This document shows positions 56,169 through 64,000 of a stretch of DNA of 64,000 nucleotides, one piece after another (the first letter of the stretch is position 1; each line of letters opens with the position of its first letter). Below the pieces are notes generated by a model. That model was not told the origin of the DNA. It made no database searches and saw nothing but the letters and a program-made list of their open reading frames with translations. Origin of the DNA: Myxococcus qinghaiensis (lineage in GTDB: Bacteria > Myxococcota > Myxococcia > Myxococcales > Myxococcaceae); NCBI RefSeq assembly GCF_024198215.1, contig NZ_JAKCFA010000007.1, forward strand, positions 1-64,000, read 5' to 3'. Made by a program: the position numbers and the translations under genes.

Positions 56169-58307
56169 ATGAGCTGGCTGGTGACAGTCACGGGGTGGGC
56201 GCTGGGGGTGTCCCTGGGACAATCCCCGACAACCCTGGAGGCCGTGCGACTTCATCAGACCGAGGCGACCTCGCTGGCCGAGCGCGAGTGGGCCACGTGT
56301 GTGCAAACAAAGTGTCCGGATGCGGGGAGGCTCGGCCTGCTGGCGGGCACGCTGGCCCTGTCCGACGGGAGGGCGGCCGAGGCGCGCGACATGCTGGCGG
56401 CCGGCCCTGCTCCCGCCCTGCTGGAGCCCTACCGCGCCTTCTACCTGGGTCAGGCGCGCTTCTACGCCGGGGACGCCGCTGGGGCCGCCCTGGACTTCAC
56501 GCGCGTGCTGGAGGCCCCTGGAGCCCCCCTGGACCTCGTCACGAGGGCCCGGGCTCGCCTGGGTGAGTCGCTCCTGAAGGCGGGCAAGGCGAAGCAGGCG
56601 GCGGGCGTGCTGGAGGCGGCGGTGAAGGCCACGCCCATCCCGGAGCTGCTCTTCCAGCGGGCCCAGGCGCGGGGCGAGTCGGGCAATCGCGCCGGGCAGC
56701 AGGCGGACCTCATGACGGTGGCGCTGCGCTTTCCCACGCACCCGTACGGCGACGAGGCGGTGAAGTGGCTCACCGAGGTCCGCCGCCCCGCGGTGCGCCT
56801 GGGCTTCGCGGAGCGCACGCAGCGCACCGAGGGCTTCCTGAGCGGCGGCGCGTCGCAACGGGCCCTGGAGGAGCTGGCGACGCTCGACGGCGAGAAGCTC
56901 TCGAAGGACCAGGCGGCGAAGGTGTCCCTGCTGCGAGCCAAGGCGCTGTTCGCGCTGGGCCGCGCGGAGGAGGCGAACCAGGCGCTCGTCCTCGCCCAGA
57001 AGGGGCCCGCGAGTGTCGCGGCCGACGCGGAGCTGCTCGTGGCGCGGCGGGCCCTGCGCGCGGACGACAACGAGAAGGCCCGGACGTTGATGGCGGCGTT
57101 GGACAAGAAGTACGCGTCGCAGTCGGCGGGTGAGGAAGGCGCCTTCTTCGCGGGCTGGCTCGACCTGCAGGGGGGCCGCTTCGCCGAGGCAGCGAAGGCC
57201 TTCACCGCGCATGGGGAGCGTTATGCGCGCTCGCGGCGGCGGGACGAGGGCCTGTGGTTCCGCTCGCTCGCGTACCTGCGACTGGCGGACTACGCGCAGG
57301 CCCGCGCGTCGCTGGAGTCGCTGGTATCCACCTTCCCGAAGAGCAGCCTCGCCCCGCAGGCGCGCTACTGGATGGCGCGCAGCCGCGAGCTGGGCGGCGC
57401 GGGCGCGGCGGAGGTCAGCCCGGAGTACGAGCGCCTCATCACCGTGGCGCCGGCGTCGTTCTACGCGCTGCTGGCTTCGGAGCGACTCAAGGAGCTGGGA
57501 CGCGTCGCCCCGGCCAGCTTCCCGCGTCCCCCCTTGTCGCTGGAGCTGCCGCGCCCGCCCGAGCTGGCGCTGGCGGTGGAGCTGACGCGCGCGGGGCTGT
57601 TCCGCGACGCGGCGGAAGAGGTGGAATCCCACGTCGCGCGTCTGCGCTCGGCGGACCAGGCATTGCCCTTCGCGCACGCGCTGATGGGCCTGGGCGAGTT
57701 CGGCCATGCGCACACGGTGGCCGCGCGCCACCTGTGGGGCCGGGCCTTCGGCGCACGCGAGCCGGATGCGCTCGCGGCGTTCTACCCTCGGGCCTTCTCG
57801 AACGCGGTGGAGCAGGCGGCGACGGCGCACAAGGTGGACCCGTTCCTCGTGTGGGCCATCATGCGGAGGGAGAGCGCCTTCAAGCCGGAGGTCATGAGCG
57901 CGGCGGACGCGCGGGGGCTGATGCAGATCATCCCCAAGACGGCCACGGAGATTGCACGGAAGCTCGCGGAGCCGGACCCCGCGCCCGCGGACCTCTTCTC
58001 GCCGGACCGGAACATCCGCTACGGCGCCTGGTACCTGTCGCGGTTGATGGAGCGCTTCTCGCATCCAGTGCTCGCCGCCGCCGCGTACAACGCGGGGCCG
58101 AGCGCCGCGGCGAAGTGGGCCCAGGAGCGAGGAGACCTGCCGCTGGACCTCTTCGTGGAGTCCATCCCCTTCCGGGAGACGCGCGGCTACGTCAAGCAGG
58201 TGGTGGCGGACCTGTTCCTCTACCACGCCTTCTACGACGCCCAGGGCGCGCAGCCCCGCCTGTCGCTGGTGGTGCCCGCCCCCTTGAAAGAGGGCGTCAC
58301 CTTCTGA
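56169..58307 (+). CDS. Soluble-lytic-transglycosylase (Slt70-like) protein
   Basis: 712 residues; ATG with AAGGAAG five bases ahead and an N-terminal hydrophobic signal region (MSWLVTVTGWALGVSLG). Residues ~25-480 form a long alpha-superhelix of TPR-like helices. The C-terminal domain (~535-690) is the goose-type lysozyme-like transglycosylase: catalytic Glu568 in MRRESAFKPEVMS, ARGLMQIIPKTA, NIRYGAWYLSRLM, AAAYNAGPSAAAKW, RETRGYVKQVV. It cleaves the MurNAc-GlcNAc bond of peptidoglycan in the periplasm. It ends inside the first copy of the 74-bp hairpin repeat. Confidence 0.93.
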   Translation: MSWLVTVTGWALGVSLGQSPTTLEAVRLHQTEATSLAEREWATCVQTKCPDAGRLGLLAGTLALSDGRAAEARDMLAAGPAPALLEPYRAFYLGQARFYAGDAAGAALDFTRVLEAPGAPLDLVTRARARLGESLLKAGKAKQAAGVLEAAVKATPIPELLFQRAQARGESGNRAGQQADLMTVALRFPTHPYGDEAVKWLTEVRRPAVRLGFAERTQRTEGFLSGGASQRALEELATLDGEKLSKDQAAKVSLLRAKALFALGRAEEANQALVLAQKGPASVAADAELLVARRALRADDNEKARTLMAALDKKYASQSAGEEGAFFAGWLDLQGGRFAEAAKAFTAHGERYARSRRRDEGLWFRSLAYLRLADYAQARASLESLVSTFPKSSLAPQARYWMARSRELGGAGAAEVSPEYERLITVAPASFYALLASERLKELGRVAPASFPRPPLSLELPRPPELALAVELTRAGLFRDAAEEVESHVARLRSADQALPFAHALMGLGEFGHAHTVAARHLWGRAFGAREPDALAAFYPRAFSNAVEQAATAHKVDPFLVWAIMRRESAFKPEVMSAADARGLMQIIPKTATEIARKLAEPDPAPADLFSPDRNIRYGAWYLSRLMERFSHPVLAAAAYNAGPSAAAKWAQERGDLPLDLFVESIPFRETRGYVKQVVADLFLYHAFYDAQGAQPRLSLVVPAPLKEGVTF

Positions 58308-58513
58308 GCAGGCCCGACGCGGGTGGAGCGCCGAGCGCCCTACCCGCGCGCAACCATGAGAGGGAGGGCGTCACCGTCTGAGCACGCCCGACGCGGGTGG
58401 AGCGCCTGAGCGCCCTACCCGCGCACTGCCATGCGAAGGAGGGCGTCACCGTCTGAGCACGCCCGACGCGGGTGAAGCGCCTGCGCGCCCTACCCGCGCG
58501 CCGCCATGCGGCG
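58290..58513. repeat. ~74-bp hairpin-containing tandem repeat, three copies
   Basis: Units start with GAGGGCGTCACC at 58290, 58364 and 58439 (periods 74 and 75). Each holds GCCCGACGCGGGT, then a near-palindrome: GCGGGTGGAGCGC against GCGCCCTACCCGC around a 3-4 base loop, then a short segment with CATG. Copy 1 contains the stop of the transglycosylase gene and copy 3 the stop and last codons of cmk, so two extra copies lie between convergent genes. The hairpins would act on both strands as terminators or REP-like elements. Confidence 0.9.
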
Positions 58514-59182
58514 GAGAATCTCCGCCTCCATGGAGTGCACCACCTCCGACAGCGGCAGGCTGCTGGAGTCCACGCGGATGGCGTCCTCCGCGGCCTTCAG
58601 CGGAGCCACCGCGCGCGCGGAGTCATCCTTGTCGCGCTTCGTCTGGTCCGCGAGCACGTCGTCGAGGCTGCTCTCCACGCCCTTCTGGAACAGCTCCTCG
58701 AAGCGGCGCCGGGCGCGCACCTCGGGGTTGGCCTCCAGGAAGAACTTCGCGTCCGCGTCCGGGAACACCACCGTGCCGATGTCGCGACCTTCCAGGATGG
58801 AGCCCTTGGTCGACTCCAGCGCCAGGCGCCGCTGGAGCTGGAGCAGGCCCGCGCGCACCACGGGACGCCCGGACACCTGCGACGCGGCCATGGAGATTTC
58901 AGGCGAGCGGATGTCCCCCGACACGTCCTTGCCGCCGAGGAAGACGCGGTTCTCCTCACCCACCACCTGGAAGTGGATGCGCACGCGCTCCAGAAGCTCA
59001 CCCAGGCGCGCGTCGTCGTCGTAGGGGATGCGCTCGTGCGTCGCCATCAGCGCCACGCAGCGGTAGATGGCGCCCGTATCGACGAGGGCGAAGCCCAGCC
59101 GGCGCGCCAGCAGCTTGGACACCGTGGACTTGCCAGCACCGGCGGGCCCGTCGATGGCGACGATGAAGCAACGTGCGCTCAC
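58490..59182 (-). CDS. cmk: Cytidylate kinase
   Basis: 230 residues from GTG at 59182 (VSARCFIVAIDGPAGAGKS); this start overlaps the hisC stop as GTGA and has GAGAGG ahead. P-loop GPAGAGKST near residue 15, DTGAIYR nucleoside site, then SPEISMAAS, RR.L and ILEGRDIGTVVFPDA, and the Arg-rich lid RARRRFEELFQKG. It phosphorylates CMP/dCMP with ATP. A start at 59212 would run deeply into hisC and adds an odd leader. The last codons lie inside the hairpin repeat. Third gene of accA-hisC-cmk. Confidence 0.95.
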   Translation of the reverse strand: MSARCFIVAIDGPAGAGKSTVSKLLARRLGFALVDTGAIYRCVALMATHERIPYDDDARLGELLERVRIHFQVVGEENRVFLGGKDVSGDIRSPEISMAASQVSGRPVVRAGLLQLQRRLALESTKGSILEGRDIGTVVFPDADAKFFLEANPEVRARRRFEELFQKGVESSLDDVLADQTKRDKDDSARAVAPLKAAEDAIRVDSSSLPLSEVVHSMEAEILRRMAARG

Positions 59183-60270
59183 GCGAGCACCTCTCTCAGT
59201 GCATTCACGCACCGCTCGTTCTCCGACGCCGTCCCCACGGAGATGCGCAGGCAGGTGGGGAAGCCCCCGCCCGCGAAGGGCCGGACGATGACGCCCTTGC
59301 GCAGCAGCAACTCGTACAGCTCGGTGGAGGAGCGGCGGAAGTCCGCGAACACGAAGTTCGCGTGGCTCTTCGTGAGGGAGATGCCCAGCTTCGGCAGCTC
59401 CGCCTCGAAGTAGCGCAGGCCCGCGCGGTTGTTCTCCCGCGTGCGCTTCACGTGCTCGGTGTCCTCCAGCGCCGCCAGGCCCGCCGCCTGCGCCACCACC
59501 GTCAGGTTGAACGGCATGCGCGTGCGCTGCAGGTACATGGCGAGCTTCGCGTCCATGACCCCGTAGCCCAGGCGGATGCCCGCCAGCCCGTGAATCTTGC
59601 TGAAGGTGCGCAGCGCCACGACATTCGGATGGCGCCGGAACAGCTCCACGCCGCTGACGTAGTCAGGCCAATCGACGAACTCGAAATAGGCTTCGTCGTA
59701 GGCAATCAGCACCTCCGGAGGCACCGCCGCCAGGAACGTCTCCAGCTCCTTCCGGCCGAACGCGGTCCCCGTGGGGTTGTCCGGATTGGCCAGGAAGATG
59801 AGCCGCGTGCGCGGCGTCACCGCGCGGGCCATGGCCTCCAGGTCATACTGGAAGCCCTCGCGCATGGGCACCTCGACGAAGGGCCGCCCGTGGGCCTGCG
59901 CGGAGATGCGGTACGCGGAGAAGGAGTTCTTGCACAGGAGGATTTCGTCCTCCGGCGTGGTGAAGGTGCGGATGAGCAGCTCAATCAGCTCGTTGGAGCC
60001 GCTGCCCAGCACCACCTCCTGCGGCTGCACACCCAGGGACGCGGCCAGCCGGCGCACCAGGTGGAAGGAAGTGGCATCCGGATACAGATGCACCTGGGTT
60101 GCCGCCAGCCGCATGGCCTCCAGCGCGCGCGGGGAGGGCCCCAGCGGGTTCTCGTTGGAGGCGAGCTTGATGACGCCCGTCAGGCCGAACTCGCGCTCGG
60201 TCTCCTCGATGGGCTTGCCCGGCACGTACGGCTTGAGCGTCTCGACATGGGAAGGAACGAGTGGTCGCAT
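59179..60270 (-). CDS. hisC: Histidinol-phosphate aminotransferase (or aromatic aminotransferase)
   Basis: 363 residues, class I/II PLP aminotransferase of the HisC branch: LASNENPLGPSP at the N-terminus, YPDATSFHLVRRLA, GSGSNELI, FLANPDNPTGTA, YDEAYFEF, FSKIHGLAGIRLGYG with the PLP Lys, and a late LRISVGT. It exchanges an amino group between glutamate and imidazole-acetol phosphate in His synthesis. Here it stands next to cmk rather than other his genes; in several bacteria a hisC paralog serves aromatic amino acids beside tyrA-aroA-cmk, so that role is possible. It starts 26 bases behind accA. Confidence 0.92.
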   Translation of the reverse strand: MRPLVPSHVETLKPYVPGKPIEETEREFGLTGVIKLASNENPLGPSPRALEAMRLAATQVHLYPDATSFHLVRRLAASLGVQPQEVVLGSGSNELIELLIRTFTTPEDEILLCKNSFSAYRISAQAHGRPFVEVPMREGFQYDLEAMARAVTPRTRLIFLANPDNPTGTAFGRKELETFLAAVPPEVLIAYDEAYFEFVDWPDYVSGVELFRRHPNVVALRTFSKIHGLAGIRLGYGVMDAKLAMYLQRTRMPFNLTVVAQAAGLAALEDTEHVKRTRENNRAGLRYFEAELPKLGISLTKSHANFVFADFRRSSTELYELLLRKGVIVRPFAGGGFPTCLRISVGTASENERCVNALREVLA

Positions 60271-60296
60271 GGTGGTGGAGGCCTTGGAGTCGTGCC

Positions 60297-61265
<969 letters not shown>

Positions 61266-61367
61266 GGCGCGGAACTAGCACCAGGGTAAGGCACCTTTCA
61301 ACGCGCAAGCGGTTACGCACCGCACCGTGTCACGCTGCCGGACACCTTCTGTCCCATTCGGAGCGCC

Positions 61368-62063
61368 ATGTTTCTTGCCCTGCCGCTGCTCGTCCTGGCG
61401 CTGACCACCCCTCCGGCCCCACCGGCGCCCCCCTCGGCCAAGGCCCTCAACACGGAGGGCTTCCGCCTGTACCAGGCCGGCCGCTACCCGGAGGCGCTGG
61501 AGAAGTTCCAGGCGTCCGCCAAGGAGGACCCGGCGTACGCCCTGCCCCGCTACAACGCCGCCGCCACGCTGGGCGTCCTGCGCAAGAAGGGCCAGGTGTG
61601 CGAGTACGGCGCCCACCGGGACGTCATCGTCGAGCACCTCTCCCAGGCGGTGCGGCTGGACGCGCGCCGGCTGGCCCGCGCCCGCCAGGACACGGACTTC
61701 GACGGCATCCGCGACACGCTGGGCTGGCAACGGCTGCAGGGGCGCATCCCGGAGCGCGAGGCGGACGTGCCCTTCCTGCTGCGCGCCGTGTCCTGGTACG
61801 GCCCGGGCGTCGGCGTCTACGGGAGCACCCAGGCGCTGAGCTTCCGCCCCCGAGGAAAAGTCGTCCTCCGCACGCGCACCGTGGACGCAAGCGGCCAGGC
61901 CCAGCGAATCGAGCTGGGAGGCACGTACTCGGTGAAGGGCCGCCAGGTGGAGCTGCGCCTCAAGGGAGAGGCCCCTGTCACGGGAACGCTCACGGAGGCC
62001 GGAGCGCTCACCTTCCCCAAGCTCGGAACGTTCACCGACGCGCCCTCGGAGTGCGACGCGTGA
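61368..62063 (+). CDS. Exported TPR protein
   Basis: 231 residues. Signal peptide MFLALPLLVLALTTP and a Pro-rich junction, one TPR pair (LNTEGFRLYQAGRYPEALEKFQ near 27-50 read in two parts, then KEDPAYALPRYNAAATLGVL), a middle DTDFDGIRDTLGW, and a beta-rich C-terminal half (KVVLRTRTVDASG, GTYSVKGRQVELRL). No known domain in the C-terminal half. Convergent with the ArsA-like gene, 200 bases away. Confidence 0.75.
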   Translation: MFLALPLLVLALTTPPAPPAPPSAKALNTEGFRLYQAGRYPEALEKFQASAKEDPAYALPRYNAAATLGVLRKKGQVCEYGAHRDVIVEHLSQAVRLDARRLARARQDTDFDGIRDTLGWQRLQGRIPEREADVPFLLRAVSWYGPGVGVYGSTQALSFRPRGKVVLRTRTVDASGQAQRIELGGTYSVKGRQVELRLKGEAPVTGTLTEAGALTFPKLGTFTDAPSECDA

Positions 62064-62145
62064 GCCGTACCGCGCCCGAGTGCTGACCAGCCACCACTCG
62101 GAATGACGGGCCTCGCACGCCTACACGGACGCCTGGAGATGAGTG

Positions 62146-62173
62146 CTTGGCCCGCTCGGGTGAGAGGGCCAAG
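62146..62173. terminator. Possible bidirectional terminator hairpin
   Basis: CTTGGCCC (62146-62153) and GGGCCAAG (62166-62173) form a perfect 8-bp stem with a 12-base loop between the convergent TPR and ArsA-like genes. No T-run follows on either side. Confidence 0.35.
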
Positions 62174-62263
62174 GTGCCAGCGGGGGCGGACGGGAGCGGG
62201 CCTCGGCGGGCGTCTACAGGTGGGAGGCCACCAGCATCATGGCGGGGCCCCCACCTCGCTCTT

Positions 62264-64000
62264 TCAGGCAGCCTTGATCTTCGCGGCGGGCGGAGACAGC
62301 GCGTACCACGCCGTCCGGAACGCCTTCAGCTCGCGGAGCCCGGCCGGGTGACGGCCGAGGGCCGGCGCCATGGTGACGGGCAGACCCAGCTTCTTCTCGA
62401 TGGCCTTCGCCGCGTTGAGCTCCAGCTTGCGGCGGTTCTCGCACTTCTCGCAGGTGGACTTGGGACCCACGCGGTTGACGAGGATGCGCTCCACCGGGAG
62501 CTTGCGCTCCTTCAGGTACTCCACCACGCGCTCGGTGCGGGACGCGGCCAGCTCCTCGCCGCGCGTGACGACGACGAAGCGCGCCTCGGTGGGAGACGCC
62601 AGCGCCTCCTCGAAGCGCTTCGCGTGCTTGATCATCCCCGCGATGTCGTCCGCCAGCTCGCCCAGGCCCTTGGCCCGGTGCTTGTTGAGCACGGTGTGCA
62701 GCGCGCCCAGCCACGTCTTCGCCGTCTCCGCCAGCTCGACGACGCGCACGGAGTTCACCACCGGCGACGAGTCCACGACGATGCGCTTGAAGCGCTCCTG
62801 CACCAGCGCGTCGGTGAGCACGCTCATCGCCGCCAGCTCGTCGATGCCCGGGGGCGCGCACTCCAGGAGATTTCGCAGGTAGAGGAGATCCGCGGGCACT
62901 TCGCTGCCCGCCTTGGGCGCGCCCTCGAAGGCCTTCTCCGCCTTCTCCTTGAGCCGCTTGCGCAGGGCGTTGAACCAACCCGCCATGTCCAGCTCGCGCG
63001 CGTACAGGCCCTTGGTGCCCTTCACCTGCGTCTCGGTGTCCGTCAGCCGGCTCTGGAGCACGTCCGACAGCGAGTGCGCCGGATCCGTGGAGATGAGGAG
63101 CACCGGCCCCTCCTTCTCCGTCAGCGTCACGGCGGCGGCGGCGGCGCAGGAGCTCTTGCCCACCCCGCCCTGCCCCACGAAGAAGATGAGCCGGGTGGGC
63201 GGCAGCGGCGGCGCGGCGATGGGCGGCATGGACGGCGCGCGCACCAGGGCCGGAGGGCCCTCCGCGGCGGCGAACTCCAGCGCCTTCGTCTCCTTGCCAC
63301 CCGCCCACGCCTTGGCGAGCAGGCCCACGCCATCCAGCCCGCGCGGCGCCACTTCACGACGACCCAGCAGGTGGACCGGCACGGCCTTGTCCAGCGCCTG
63401 GAACTTGCGCACGTGCGGCGCCTGAAGACCCCGGCGGCCCTGACACGCGGGGCAACCCTCGTGGTCCTCCACCTGGTTGACGACGATCTCCGTCACCGGC
63501 AGCCCGCGCTCACGCAGCTGGGTGAAGAGCATGCGCGTCTGCGCCTCGGGGACCGGCTCCGCCAGCGCCACCAGGTGGAACGCGGTGCGCGCGGGGTCCT
63601 TCAGCAGCCCCAGCAGCTTCTCCGCCTTCTGCCCCAGCGCTTCCAGGTAGGTCGGCTCCGCCGCGGCGGCTTCGGCCTTCTTGCCCTTGCCCGTGGACGC
63701 CGCCGGCTTGTCGCCGCCCGCCTTCACCAGGCCCAGGAACTTGCGCAGCCCCACCGGCAGATCGAACAGGCGCAGCGTGTGGCTCGTGGGCGAGCAGTCC
63801 ACGACCACCCGGTCGAAGTCCTCACCCTCCAGCAGCGACACCACGTGGAAGAGCCCCACCAGCTCCTCCAGCCCGGGGACGGCCTGCTGATACAGCGAGC
63901 CCAGCTCCTCCTCGGAGAAGTGGGTGCCCTTGCCAGCGGCCTTCTTCAGCGCGGGCAGGTAGTCCGCCAGGAACGGCTTGAGCAGCGCGGCCGGCTCCAG
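62264..64000 (-). CDS. ArsA/Get3-family ATPase, two tandem halves (5' end outside window)
   Basis: Open frame from the right edge to the TGA at 62264, at least 578 residues; the N-terminus, including the first P-loop, is off the window. The N-terminal half ends with DFDRVVVDCSPTSHTLRLF (DTAPTGHT motif of ArsA) and NQVEDHEGCPACQG. After an Ala/Pro linker comes the second half: VGQGGVGKSS P-loop (63155-63178), STDPAHSLSDVL, VVDSSPVVNSVRVVELA and NRVGPKSTCEKCE. Both halves carry a CxxC at the same position (about 63440 and 62447). The P-loop has Gln where the signature Lys of GKGGVGKT usually stands. Such ATPases deliver tail-anchored proteins or oxyanions; which applies here cannot be told. No arsenic genes are adjacent. 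Confidence 0.9.
   Translation of the reverse strand: MEPAALLKPFLADYLPALKKAAGKGTHFSEEELGSLYQQAVPGLEELVGLFHVVSLLEGEDFDRVVVDCSPTSHTLRLFDLPVGLRKFLGLVKAGGDKPAASTGKGKKAEAAAAEPTYLEALGQKAEKLLGLLKDPARTAFHLVALAEPVPEAQTRMLFTQLRERGLPVTEIVVNQVEDHEGCPACQGRRGLQAPHVRKFQALDKAVPVHLLGRREVAPRGLDGVGLLAKAWAGGKETKALEFAAAEGPPALVRAPSMPPIAAPPLPPTRLIFFVGQGGVGKSSCAAAAAVTLTEKEGPVLLISTDPAHSLSDVLQSRLTDTETQVKGTKGLYARELDMAGWFNALRKRLKEKAEKAFEGAPKAGSEVPADLLYLRNLLECAPPGIDELAAMSVLTDALVQERFKRIVVDSSPVVNSVRVVELAETAKTWLGALHTVLNKHRAKGLGELADDIAGMIKHAKRFEEALASPTEARFVVVTRGEELAASRTERVVEYLKERKLPVERILVNRVGPKSTCEKCENRRKLELNAAKAIEKKLGLPVTMAPALGRHPAGLRELKAFRTAWYALSPPAAKIKAA

Overview
The window is high-GC DNA (roughly 70% by eye) from a myxobacterium, most likely of the Myxococcus / Corallococcus / Pyxidicoccus group. 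The grounds are a 6-phosphofructokinase gene directly followed by a Pkn4-type Ser/Thr kinase gene, many FHA-domain proteins, Cys-rich lipoproteins, a FHA-GAF sigma54 activator, and a giant NRPS-PKS locus. The organism call rests on gene content and gene order, not on a database search.

Left 26 kb (minus strand, transcribed right to left): three end-to-end megasynthase genes of a lipopeptide-type NRPS-PKS line. Gene A (26065-20720) is FAAL-ACP-C-A-PCP. Gene B (20715-9301) is KS-AT-ACP-C-[dead A domain with inserted luciferase-like monooxygenase]-C-A-PCP-E. Gene C (9304 to beyond base 1) is C-A-PCP-E-C-A-PCP-C-A... and leaves the window. Gene A stops 4 bases before gene B starts, and genes B and C overlap by ATGA, so they are almost certainly one operon. 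Read colinearly: fatty acid, then a Phe-like residue, then one unreduced malonate unit, an oxidative step, then an unassigned D-residue, a D-Asn-like residue, a Pro-like residue and at least one more. No thioesterase, transporter or regulator of this pathway is inside the window.

Middle (26-44 kb): a divergent aldo/keto reductase. Then come minus-strand genes for a lipoprotein, a DUF4130/uracil-DNA-glycosylase-like protein, a FHA membrane protein overlapping a trypsin-like protease, and an exported protein that ends in a 23-bp tandem repeat. A plus-strand run follows: TPR protein, pfk, pkn4, an exported coiled-coil protein, the FHA-GAF-AAA+ activator and two lipoproteins. Three minus-strand envelope genes close the section.

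Right (44-64 kb): mutL with a possible 51-codon gene behind it, an SDR/acyltransferase pair, a FHA-GGDEF diguanylate cyclase, a large Cys-rich lipoprotein, DUF721 (DciA-like) plus CAP-domain genes, a small four-Cys protein, a lytic transglycosylase, an accA-hisC-cmk operon, an exported TPR protein and an edge-truncated two-half ArsA/Get3-like ATPase. Three tandem copies of a ~74-bp hairpin repeat lie between the convergent transglycosylase and cmk genes.

I saw no rRNA, tRNA, CRISPR array, insertion sequence, phage gene or attachment site. Because of the high GC, long spurious antisense frames occur everywhere; I ignored them. Positions of protein domains are approximate.
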